Shown piece by piece: positions 24,528 to 30,928 of a stretch of DNA of 30,928 bases. The translations under genes and the position numbers were made by a program. Below the pieces are notes generated by a model that worked only from the letters and a program-made list of their open reading frames with translations, ran no database searches and was not told where the DNA came from. Position 1 is the first letter of the stretch. Each line of letters opens with the position of its first letter. Origin of the DNA: an uncultured Bacilli bacterium (GTDB lineage: Bacteria; Bacillota_I; Bacilli_A; RF39; UBA660); assembly GCA_944331815.1 (NCBI GenBank), contig CALVIQ010000036.1:1-30928 (forward strand), in the 5' to 3' direction.

Positions 24528-26501
24528 ATGAAAAGTGAATATGAAAAATTAAAAGAACAAGGTTATACAGAAGAACAAATAAATGTAATTTTACAAAACA
24601 TGAATAGAGTTAAAATAGATAATGATCCAATGGGATTAAATAGAGATGACAGATCTGTTCATATTGAAAATCCAAATGGAATGAATATGAGAACCAGTAA
24701 TATTATGATGGGGCTTAATAGAAGCAATATAATTTTAGATAATGGTGAATATGCAAATGAAGAAGAATTGATTAAAGCTTTGCAGGATGAACTAAATAAT
24801 TCTTCTGAAAATAAGATAATCATTTGCAAAAAAACAGGTAAAAAATATAATGTTGAAGATTTGGTGAAAATTTTAGTTGATATTAGTAAAAAAGAAGGAA
24901 CATTAGTTATTGGTAATTCGAATCCTAAAATTAATAATCAAAGAACAGCTTCAATTGGAATAAAACCTAAGGATTATCATGATATTGTAAAGAAAGGTTA
25001 TTTGATGCTTGGAAATAAAGGTGTTCAATTATCTAGTGGTGAATATATTCAAATGTCTGAAATACAAAAAGCTTTGGCCGATTATGTTTACATGATTCCA
25101 TTAGAAAAAACACCAGATCCAATTGTTCCACCTGAACCAACTCCAGCACCAACACCAGATCCAATTGTTCCACCTGAACCAACTCCAGAACCAACACCAG
25201 ATCCAGTTGTTCCACCTGAACCAACTCCAGCACCAACACCAGATCCAATTGTTCCACCTGAACCAACTCCAGTACCAACACCAGATCCAGTTGTTCCACC
25301 TAGACCAACACCAGATCCAATTGTTCCATCTGGACAAATAAAACCAGGTCCTGTTACTCCAAAAATACCTGGTGAAAATCATAAAGTTGTAAAGAGAAGA
25401 AAAGGAAATTTTAAAATTTGGCCACTTGTGCTTGCTGCTATTTTAACCGCACTACTTGGATTTAAATATAATCAAAAAGCAGTTACTATAAGTGAAATTG
25501 AAAAAATTTCAAGTTTAAATTATATAGCATATGGTATAAGTGAAGAAACAATATTAGAAAATGAAAATGAAATTCTTCAAAGAGTAACAAGTGATATAAA
25601 AACAGGTGATACTACTGAAATAGCAAAAGGAACTAATTATTATGCATCAAGTGATTATCAGTACGGAGGTAATTCTAGTTATGGAACATTTGGTTCAACT
25701 GTAAGACCAGAAGGAGTATATACAATTGATTATATATCAATTATAAATAATGGAAAAATTGATGAAGTAGTATATGAACAAGGTAAAAATTTAGGTAATG
25801 TCATAGAAGAATATTGTCAAAAAAATAATACGGATATTTCAAATTTAGATATTAAATTGCATATAGGTGGTCCTGTTTCTGGTTGGGTTAATTTAAATGA
25901 TGTTTTAAATAAAAATGATTTAGCTCCTCAAGTAAAGTCTACAAAAACAGTTTTGGATAATCGTTATGAAGGTAGTCTCAGATCTCACGATGAACAACAA
26001 CTTTTGCAAACCTTAGCTCAAAATGATTTGCACATAAATGTTGATGGCAAAGATGTTTCATTAAAAGTTGTTGATTCAAATGGTAATCTATTACCTCAAG
26101 GATCAACTATTATTGGTTCAGATGGACAAGAATACAAATTAACAAAATTAAGTTTAAAAAATACTAAAGAACTTAATTTATATGAAGAAAAAACAGATAA
26201 AGAATTAAATTGGAGTATTCAAAATATTAATAAAGAATTAGCATTGTTAATAGCAGCAGGAGGAATAGTTGGAACATATTTAGTAAATATTAAGAAAAAA
26301 GAAACTAAAAAAGATTCAAATGAGTTAGATGAAAAAACAATGCAAGAATTTTTAGAAGCTAAAAAAAGATATAAAGATCAAAGTATATTTAAAAAAATAG
26401 GCATAATTCTAGATGGAAAAAAACCAGATTGGAATAAAATACAAAACATGTTAGAAAATGGTAAAATGTCTATAGATGATATTGGAAATATGTATAGGTG
26501 A
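24528..26501 (+). CDS. Two-TM protein with a proline-rich repeat linker, unknown
   Basis: The protein is 657 aa and its family is not recognised. Residues 1-194 are soluble and contain two related segments centred on GEY at 73-75 (LDNGEYANEEELIKALQ) and 171-173 (LSSGEYIQMSEIQKALAD). Residues 195-268 are a TPDPIVPPEPTPAP-type repeat. A basic stretch (KRRKGNFK, 289-296) precedes TM1 (297-312). A mixed domain (about 313-565), TM2 (571-588) and a Lys-rich tail (589-657) follow. By the positive-inside rule both ends, including the proline linker, are cytoplasmic and residues 313-570 are outside. The ATG follows TTGGAGG. It heads a three-gene unit with two small genes. Confidence 0.82.
   Translation: MKSEYEKLKEQGYTEEQINVILQNMNRVKIDNDPMGLNRDDRSVHIENPNGMNMRTSNIMMGLNRSNIILDNGEYANEEELIKALQDELNNSSENKIIICKKTGKKYNVEDLVKILVDISKKEGTLVIGNSNPKINNQRTASIGIKPKDYHDIVKKGYLMLGNKGVQLSSGEYIQMSEIQKALADYVYMIPLEKTPDPIVPPEPTPAPTPDPIVPPEPTPEPTPDPVVPPEPTPAPTPDPIVPPEPTPVPTPDPVVPPRPTPDPIVPSGQIKPGPVTPKIPGENHKVVKRRKGNFKIWPLVLAAILTALLGFKYNQKAVTISEIEKISSLNYIAYGISEETILENENEILQRVTSDIKTGDTTEIAKGTNYYASSDYQYGGNSSYGTFGSTVRPEGVYTIDYISIINNGKIDEVVYEQGKNLGNVIEEYCQKNNTDISNLDIKLHIGGPVSGWVNLNDVLNKNDLAPQVKSTKTVLDNRYEGSLRSHDEQQLLQTLAQNDLHINVDGKDVSLKVVDSNGNLLPQGSTIIGSDGQEYKLTKLSLKNTKELNLYEEKTDKELNWSIQNINKELALLIAAGGIVGTYLVNIKKKETKKDSNELDEKTMQEFLEAKKRYKDQSIFKKIGIILDGKKPDWNKIQNMLENGKMSIDDIGNMYR
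25110..25330 (+). repeat. 42-bp (14-codon) proline-rich tandem repeat
   Basis: There are four full 14-codon units (TPDPIVPPEPTPAP and variants with Glu or Val at position 13, and Ile/Val at position 5). A 10-codon and an 8-codon partial unit follow. Because the repeat lacks stops in other frames it produces several long spurious ORFs on both strands. Confidence 0.9.
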
Positions 26502-26505
26502 TAAT

Positions 26506-26808
26506 ATGAAAGAAAATAATGAATTTAATGATTATATAGAAAAATTTAAATTGTTGCCTCTTCAAACCAAAAAAGAGAAAACTATAGATGAAATTAAATT
26601 ATTATTAGCAACAATTGAAAAATTAAAAACTGACATAAACATTAATGAAGAATTGATTTTTAATAGAGAAATTTTAGATTCAACTAGTGATAATATTAGT
26701 GATGATGATTTTGTTGAGGCTGTTTTTGTTTATATACATATGATTGAAGAATCATTTGGTCATTATGCTAATAAAATTATAGAAATTTTATATAAGGAGG
26801 AAAAATGA
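26506..26808 (+). CDS. Small acidic protein of 100 aa, unknown
   Basis: A soluble, mostly helical, Glu/Lys-rich protein. A coiled-coil-like stretch lies at about residues 22-55 (KTIDEIKLLLATIEKLK and onward), followed by a helix near DDDFVEAVFVYIHMIEES. No family is recognised. I chose ATG 26506, which follows TATAGGTGATA, over the ATG at 26476 inside the upstream gene. It lies 4 nt after the two-TM gene and shares an ATGA overlap with the next gene. The translational coupling on both sides makes it a likely functional partner of the membrane protein. Confidence 0.72.
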   Translation: MKENNEFNDYIEKFKLLPLQTKKEKTIDEIKLLLATIEKLKTDININEELIFNREILDSTSDNISDDDFVEAVFVYIHMIEESFGHYANKIIEILYKEEK

Positions 26809-27044
26809 AATTAGAAGTTGGAGAAATAATAACACTTGATAATAATAAAGAATACATTTGCTTTTCAAGAATAAATGATAAAGGAATTGATTATGTTTAT
26901 TTAATGAGTAATTTTAAACCTATTGAAATTAAATTTGCAATAGAAAGAATAATTAATCAAGAAGTTGAATTAGAAATTATAAATGATCAAGAACAAAAGC
27001 AATATGTTTATAATTTATTTTTGAATGCTGGAATAACACATTAA
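26805..27044 (+). CDS. Small protein of 79 aa, unknown (DUF1292-like pattern)
   Basis: A short protein with an N-terminal beta-type pattern, EVGEIITLDNNKEYICFSR then DYVYLMSN. It loosely resembles DUF1292-type proteins (order of strands and the YVYL step), and a helical C-terminus follows. That assignment is weak. The ATG overlaps the stop of the preceding gene by 4 nt, and its AAGGAGG site lies within that gene. The stop codon lies in the loop of the terminator that ends the unit. Confidence 0.7.
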   Translation: MKLEVGEIITLDNNKEYICFSRINDKGIDYVYLMSNFKPIEIKFAIERIINQEVELEIINDQEQKQYVYNLFLNAGITH

Positions 27045-27057
27045 TTTGTGTTTTTTT
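27035..27057 (+). terminator. Terminator spanning the stop of the 79-aa gene
   Basis: AACACA (27035-27040) and TGTGTT (27047-27052) enclose a 6-base loop that carries the stop codon. T follows to 27057. Confidence 0.85.
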
Positions 27058-27059
27058 CA

Positions 27060-27088
27060 TTTACTTTAAAATAAAAAAATGTTATTAT
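27060..27088 (+). promoter_or_regulatory. Promoter of the 64-aa/HExxH unit
   Basis: TTTACT (27060-27065), 17 bp and TATTAT (27083-27088). It starts 3 bp after the T-tract of the previous terminator and would give a leader of only about 13 nt. Confidence 0.5.
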
Positions 27089-27107
27089 TTATAATAGGAA
27101 GTGGATT

Positions 27108-27302
27108 ATGAAAGATGAGGTTACTTTTTTAGGAATAATAGAAGATAAAAAATATGGTAAACTTGTTCATTTTTTCTCTAATAATAAAGGAAACTACTTT
27201 TGTAAAATAATTGAAAAAGATGATATGGTAATATATGATGAATTACCTATAAATCTTCAAGAAGAAATATTAGATAGTTTTGGTGAAAAATATGAGGATT
27301 AA
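27108..27302 (+). CDS. Small protein of 64 aa, unknown
   Basis: A soluble protein, probably beta-rich at the N-terminus (VTFLGIIEDKKYGKLVHFFS, then GNYFCKII) and helical at the end (LPINLQEEILDSFGEKYED). No family is recognised. It starts behind AGGAAGTGG and overlaps the start of the next gene by 11 nt. It is the first gene of a two-gene unit, and the coupling suggests it acts with the large HExxH protein. Confidence 0.7.
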   Translation: MKDEVTFLGIIEDKKYGKLVHFFSNNKGNYFCKIIEKDDMVIYDELPINLQEEILDSFGEKYED

Positions 27303-29142
27303 AATAGATGAACGAGTTTTAAATTATATAAAGCAAAGATTAATTGGTTATTTTAAATTTAACCAAATTTTAATAGATAGATTAAATAATGGTTGCCAAG
27401 CATTGTATATAGAAAATTTAGTAGAAACAATTAATGCTAGAATGCAAAGTAGAAAAAATGAAATAGTTATGGATAAACAGTTTGTTACATTTGACAATAA
27501 TGGTAATATCATTGGATTTGATAAAAATATATCAAAATTAATTGAAAGCCAATTGGGTCATGAACTATTACATGCTACTTCAAGAGAGAAAAAAAATAAT
27601 ATTATATATAGTGGAATTTGTTCTTATGATGAACAAAATAAATTATATATAAATAATTTTACTGGATTAAATGAAGGAATAACCCAGATGTTTACAGAAG
27701 ATGTATTTGGTTATGTTGTTAGTCCATTTTCGGATGGGTATAAAGATTATAAAAAAATAGCTAAAATAATGAGATTATGTTTGGGTAATAAACCATTTTT
27801 AAATAGTTATTTTCTTCATAATGATATGTTAAAAGAAGAATGTGATAAATTAAGTGGTAATAATTTTTATATAGATATTAATAAAGTTTTAACTGATTTG
27901 TATTATTTAAAAAAAATTAGTTCTAAAAAAAATGAGTTATATAAGCAACTAGCTAGTAAGATATATAATAAAAGAATGAAAGCATGTTTTGCTAATGTGA
28001 TTATTAATTTAGTTTTACCTAAATTAAGTTTAATGAAGGAAGAAGAAAAGAAATATTTTATCAAAGAAATTTTAAAAGTAGTTTCTGATGATAAAGAAAG
28101 ACAAAAAGAAGTTGAGTTTTTATTAAATAGAACTTTAAAAATGAATAAAGTAGAATTAGAAGAAGAAAAGAAAAAAATAAAGTTGTTTGAAACTAGTCAA
28201 GTTGAAAAAATAGAACTTATAAATTTAATGGAAACTGATAAACCTACATTTTTAGTTTCAAGTAATGGCGATATATTTTATATGAAAGAAAATAAAACTA
28301 TTCCAATCAAAGATGATATGTTGTTATGTGAACATATATATACTAATTTATATGATTCTTATTTTGGTAAAGATTTTAATTTAGATGATTATATTAAACA
28401 AGTGAAATTAACCAAAAAAATTATTTTTCCAAATAAATATAATGAAAAATTAAAACGTATTTTCTTTTCTAAAGTAAAGAAACAAGCTTTAGAACAACAT
28501 GATTTAATTATATTAAATAGTTATTTAGAATGTAATAATACTGAATTAAATGTAGAATATGTAAATAAAAATATGACATTTTTAGATTTAAAAAATCTAA
28601 TAAATAGGTATGAATTAAAAAGAAATAGTAATTTAGATAATTATATAGTTATAGATAAGATTAGTAAAAAGCAAGTTTATAATGATTATATTATTAATGG
28701 AGTTAGATTTGCTTACCTTTGGTTGAATGTTCATGAAAGAAGATATGTTGATGAAATTATCCCAGGAATAACTGATGCTTTTAGTAGTATAAATGAACAG
28801 ATTTATAATCAAATAATAAATTATATGGTTAAAATGTTAGAAACTAATGGAAACTTAGATTATCAATCTTTGTATAATTATGCTATACAAAATAATATTA
28901 AAATGGTAAAAATATTACAATTATTATTTAAAAATCCTATACAAAATAATATTAAAATGGTAAAAATATTACAATTATTATTTAAAAATCCAACTGTTTA
29001 TGAATGGGTTTATAAATATGTTAGTTCAAAGACAAAAAATAAAAAATTACAACCTGAAAAAGAAAAATCAATATTAGAAACAAATTTAGAATATGAAGAT
29101 AGTATTTTAAATAAAAAAGTTGAAGATATATTAAAAAAATAG
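27292..29142 (+). CDS. Putative gluzincin-like zinc metallopeptidase, unrecognised family
   Basis: The protein is 616 aa, with no signal peptide or membrane helix. HELLH at residues 90-94, in the context GHELLHATS, is followed 34 residues later by NEGITQMF with Glu128. This matches the HExxH...E ligand set of gluzincins and makes a zinc protease the best guess. The remaining 450 residues are helical, Lys/Glu-rich and unassigned. Residues about 531-566 hold an exact 18-residue tandem duplication. I chose ATG 27292, since GGTGA precedes it by 5 nt. The TTG at 27280 has no site. The small 64-aa gene overlaps it. Peptidase activity is inference from the motif, and no homologue is recognised. Confidence 0.75.
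   Translation: MRIKIDERVLNYIKQRLIGYFKFNQILIDRLNNGCQALYIENLVETINARMQSRKNEIVMDKQFVTFDNNGNIIGFDKNISKLIESQLGHELLHATSREKKNNIIYSGICSYDEQNKLYINNFTGLNEGITQMFTEDVFGYVVSPFSDGYKDYKKIAKIMRLCLGNKPFLNSYFLHNDMLKEECDKLSGNNFYIDINKVLTDLYYLKKISSKKNELYKQLASKIYNKRMKACFANVIINLVLPKLSLMKEEEKKYFIKEILKVVSDDKERQKEVEFLLNRTLKMNKVELEEEKKKIKLFETSQVEKIELINLMETDKPTFLVSSNGDIFYMKENKTIPIKDDMLLCEHIYTNLYDSYFGKDFNLDDYIKQVKLTKKIIFPNKYNEKLKRIFFSKVKKQALEQHDLIILNSYLECNNTELNVEYVNKNMTFLDLKNLINRYELKRNSNLDNYIVIDKISKKQVYNDYIINGVRFAYLWLNVHERRYVDEIIPGITDAFSSINEQIYNQIINYMVKMLETNGNLDYQSLYNYAIQNNIKMVKILQLLFKNPIQNNIKMVKILQLLFKNPTVYEWVYKYVSSKTKNKKLQPEKEKSILETNLEYEDSILNKKVEDILKK
28883..28990 (+). repeat. Exact 54-bp tandem duplication inside the HExxH gene
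   Basis: Copy 1 (28883-28936) and copy 2 (28937-28990) are identical base for base and in frame. They duplicate the peptide IQNNIKMVKILQLLFKNP. Absence of any mismatch, even at third codon positions, points to a very recent event or an assembly artefact. Confidence 0.9.
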
Positions 29143-29159
29143 ATAAATTCTATTTTTTT
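29134..29159 (+). terminator. Terminator spanning the stop of the HExxH gene
   Basis: AAAAAATAGA (29134-29143) pairs with TCTATTTTTT (29149-29158) across a 5-base loop. The TAG stop (29140-29142) lies in the 5' arm. The stem has little GC. Confidence 0.72.
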
Positions 29160-29179
29160 CTTATATTTCGACAAATACA

Positions 29180-29208
29180 TTTACTTTTTAAAATAAAAAT
29201 GATATCAT
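29180..29208 (+). promoter_or_regulatory. Putative promoter of the amino-acid ABC transporter
   Basis: TTTACT (29180-29185), 17 bp and TATCAT (29203-29208). The transporter ribosome site, GGGGAGGG, follows at about 29226. Confidence 0.5.
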
Positions 29209-29237
29209 TATATTAGATACAATATAGGGGAGGGATA

Positions 29238-29954
29238 ATGTTAAAGAAAGTATTAGTAATAATTACTCTTTGCTTGTTAGTTGGATGTGGTAAAAATAAT
29301 AATGAATTAGTCTTAATTACCGAAGCAGGATTTGCACCTTATGAATTTTATGAAAATGGAGAAATAGTTGGAGTAGATATTGAAATTGGCAAAGAGATAG
29401 CTAAAGAATTAGGTAAAGAATTAGTTGTTAAAGATGTTGCTTTTGATTTTATTATTAATGAAATAAAATCAGGAAAAGGTGATATTGGAGCAGCAGGAAT
29501 GAGTATTAATGAAGAAAGAAAAGAACAAGTTGATTTTTCTATTGAATATGTTGTATCAAATCAAGTTGTTGTTGTTAAAAATGATAGTAATATTAAATCT
29601 ATTGATGATATTAAAGATAAAACTATATCTGTTCAATTAGGTACTACTGCTGATTTATATTTACATAAAAACTATAAAGATGCTAATATAATAACTCAAA
29701 AAAAATACTTAGCAGCAGCAGAAGATGTTAAAAGTGGTAAATCAGATTGTATTGTAATGGATGAATTACCTGCAAAAGAATTGGTAAAAGAAAATCCTGA
29801 ATTAAAAATATTAGATGGAATTTTATTTACTGATAAATATGGTATGGTAGTTAAAAAAGGTAATAAAGAACTTTTAGATGTAGTTAATAAAGTATTACAA
29901 AGATTAATAGATGAAAATAAGATAGAAGAATATATTATTAAGTATTCAGAATGA
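29238..29954 (+). CDS. Polar amino-acid ABC transporter substrate-binding lipoprotein
   Basis: This family 3 solute-binding protein (238 aa) captures an amino acid outside the membrane for the permease encoded next. The lipoprotein signal ends in LVGC with lipid-modified Cys17. Typical features are EAGFAPYEFYENGEIVGVDI, the AAGMSINEERKEQVDFS motif and the hinge around TISVQLGTTADLY. Ligand specificity (Gln, Arg, His, Cys and so on) cannot be read from sequence. It is somewhat short but complete. Its stop overlaps the permease start (ATGA). Confidence 0.93.
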   Translation: MLKKVLVIITLCLLVGCGKNNNELVLITEAGFAPYEFYENGEIVGVDIEIGKEIAKELGKELVVKDVAFDFIINEIKSGKGDIGAAGMSINEERKEQVDFSIEYVVSNQVVVVKNDSNIKSIDDIKDKTISVQLGTTADLYLHKNYKDANIITQKKYLAAAEDVKSGKSDCIVMDELPAKELVKENPELKILDGILFTDKYGMVVKKGNKELLDVVNKVLQRLIDENKIEEYIIKYSE

Positions 29955-30649
29955 ATTTTTTTAATGATATAGGTGATTCTTTTTATAAAAGCTTTATTTA
30001 TGATGATAGATATTTATATTTTTTAGAAGGTATTAAAAACACTTTAATTATTGCTTTTTTTGCAGTTTTAATTGGGATATTTTTAGGTATGATTATATCT
30101 TTAATAAAAGATTATAACAAAGAAAAAAACAAATTAAAAATACTTGCTAAAATATGTGATTTCTATGTTTATGTCATAAGAGGAACACCTGTTTTATTAC
30201 AATTAATGATTTTATATTATGTTGTTTTCAAAACTGTTGATATTCCAATTGTATTAGTCGGAGTTTTAACATTTGGTTTAAACTCAGCCGCTTATGTTTC
30301 AGAAATTATAAGATCAGGAATTTTATCAATTGGAAATGGCCAAAAGGAAGCAGCAAAAACATTAGGTTTATCTTATTTTCAAACAATGCGATATGTTATT
30401 TTCCCACAAGTACTACAAAATATGCTACCAGCTTTAGGTAATGAATTTATAACACTTTTAAAAGATACTTCAGTAGCCGGATATATTGGAATTGTTGAAC
30501 TACTTAAAGCTTCTGATATAGTATCAAGTAGAACTTATGATTACTTTTTTCCTTTAATAGTATCAGCTTTAATTTATTTATTCTTCACATTCTTATTAGT
30601 TAGATTTATGAGAATGTTAGAAAGGAAATTAAATCATGTACGAAGTTAA
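29951..30649 (+). CDS. Polar amino-acid ABC transporter permease (HisM/GlnP family)
   Basis: The permease is 232 aa with about five membrane helices. The cytoplasmic coupling (EAA) loop reads EAAKTLGLSYFQTMRYVIFPQ, and the family's GNEFITLLKDTSVAGYIG follows it, as in HisM/GlnP proteins. It forms the channel for the amino acid delivered by the upstream lipoprotein and contacts the downstream ATPase. It overlaps the lipoprotein gene by 4 nt and the ATPase gene by 14 nt, so the three are translationally coupled. Confidence 0.94.
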   Translation: MNFFNDIGDSFYKSFIYDDRYLYFLEGIKNTLIIAFFAVLIGIFLGMIISLIKDYNKEKNKLKILAKICDFYVYVIRGTPVLLQLMILYYVVFKTVDIPIVLVGVLTFGLNSAAYVSEIIRSGILSIGNGQKEAAKTLGLSYFQTMRYVIFPQVLQNMLPALGNEFITLLKDTSVAGYIGIVELLKASDIVSSRTYDYFFPLIVSALIYLFFTFLLVRFMRMLERKLNHVRS

Positions 30650-30928
30650 AAAATTAGTTAAAAAATTTGATAAAGTAAAGGTCTTAAAAGAAATTGATTT
30701 AGATATTAAAGAAGGAGAAAAAATAGTTATTATAGGTCCATCAGGAAGTGGTAAGAGTACATTACTTAGATGTTTAGGTAGATTAGAAAGTCCTACTAGT
30801 GGTAAGATATATTTTGACAACAAAGATATTACAAAAATACATAATACTCATGAAATTGGTATGGTATTTCAATCATTTAATTTATTTGAAAATTTAACAG
30901 TTTTAGAAAATATTACTTTAGCTCCTAT
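30636..30928 (+). CDS. Amino-acid ABC transporter ATP-binding protein, N-terminal part
   Basis: The gene runs off the window, and the first 97 codons are visible. Walker A is GPSGSGKST, preceded by the GEKIVIIGP strand. The Q-loop region reads GMVFQSFNLFENLTV and then LENITLAP, the GlnQ/HisP signature. It energises import through the permease. The ATG at 30636 follows AAAGGA and overlaps the permease gene by 14 nt. The Walker B and signature motifs lie beyond the edge. Confidence 0.93.
   Translation, partial: MYEVKKLVKKFDKVKVLKEIDLDIKEGEKIVIIGPSGSGKSTLLRCLGRLESPTSGKIYFDNKDITKIHNTHEIGMVFQSFNLFENLTVLENITLAP

Noticed and set aside
25033..25382. Long ORFs on the minus strand and in another + frame across the proline repeat (peptides rich in WNNWIWCW, LVLVLEL or HQHQIQLF)
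   Set aside because: They are by-products of a stop-free 42-bp repeat, lack ribosome sites and lie inside a well-supported gene.
1..30928. Mycoplasma-type code with TGA as Trp
   Set aside because: Trp is TGG in all recognised genes and TGA ends several of them (for example 2343, 22952, 26501, 29954).

Overview
The window (30,928 bp) is very AT-rich and most genes lie on the + strand. They are spaced tightly, start behind strong AGGAGG or AGGTGA ribosome sites, and use simple hairpin/U-tract terminators. TGG encodes Trp throughout and TGA is used only as a stop, so this is not the Mycoplasma code. Two peptidoglycan carboxypeptidases, AddAB, an archaeal/eukaryote-type ProRS and a short sigma factor suggest a walled low-GC Firmicute, probably an uncultured gut Bacilli-type lineage. 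The taxonomic placement is inference.

Layout: (1) 1-2.5 kb holds the end of a GtrB-like lipid-linked sugar transferase, a GtrA-type flippase, a membrane-anchored Amidase_6-type protein and a 39-residue membrane peptide. (2) 2.5-3.4 kb (minus strand) is an M15B D,D-carboxypeptidase. (3) 3.4-9.7 kb is a probable single unit: a regulatory region with a 21-bp tandem repeat, an atypical adenylate-forming enzyme, a seven-TM hybrid histidine kinase with two receivers and an Hpt domain, and proS. (4) 9.7-12.3 kb holds an S11 carboxypeptidase facing a convergent ECF-like sigma factor/membrane-protein pair. (5) 12.4-15.2 kb holds a promoter, a 30-codon leader ORF with an embedded terminator, a broken Rel (ppGpp synthetase/hydrolase) gene and trpS. 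(6) 15.3-17.5 kb holds a histidine phosphatase, an unknown 181-aa protein, a Fic protein lacking the motif histidine and a 74-aa protein. (7) 17.6-24.4 kb holds addB, addA and a GT39-like membrane glycosyltransferase. (8) 24.5-29.1 kb holds two adjacent units of unrecognised genes: a two-TM protein with a proline-rich linker, three small proteins and a 616-aa protein with a gluzincin-like HExxH...E signature. (9) 29.2 kb to the end is a polar amino-acid ABC transporter (lipoprotein, permease, partial ATPase).

The best candidates for something undescribed are the attenuator-like leader before the rel gene, the orphan two-unit locus at 24.5-29.1 kb, and the adenylating-enzyme/7TM-kinase unit. 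No gene-free stretch exceeds 300 bp. The longest (12310-12580) contains the rel leader. I saw no tRNA, rRNA, CRISPR array or insertion sequence.
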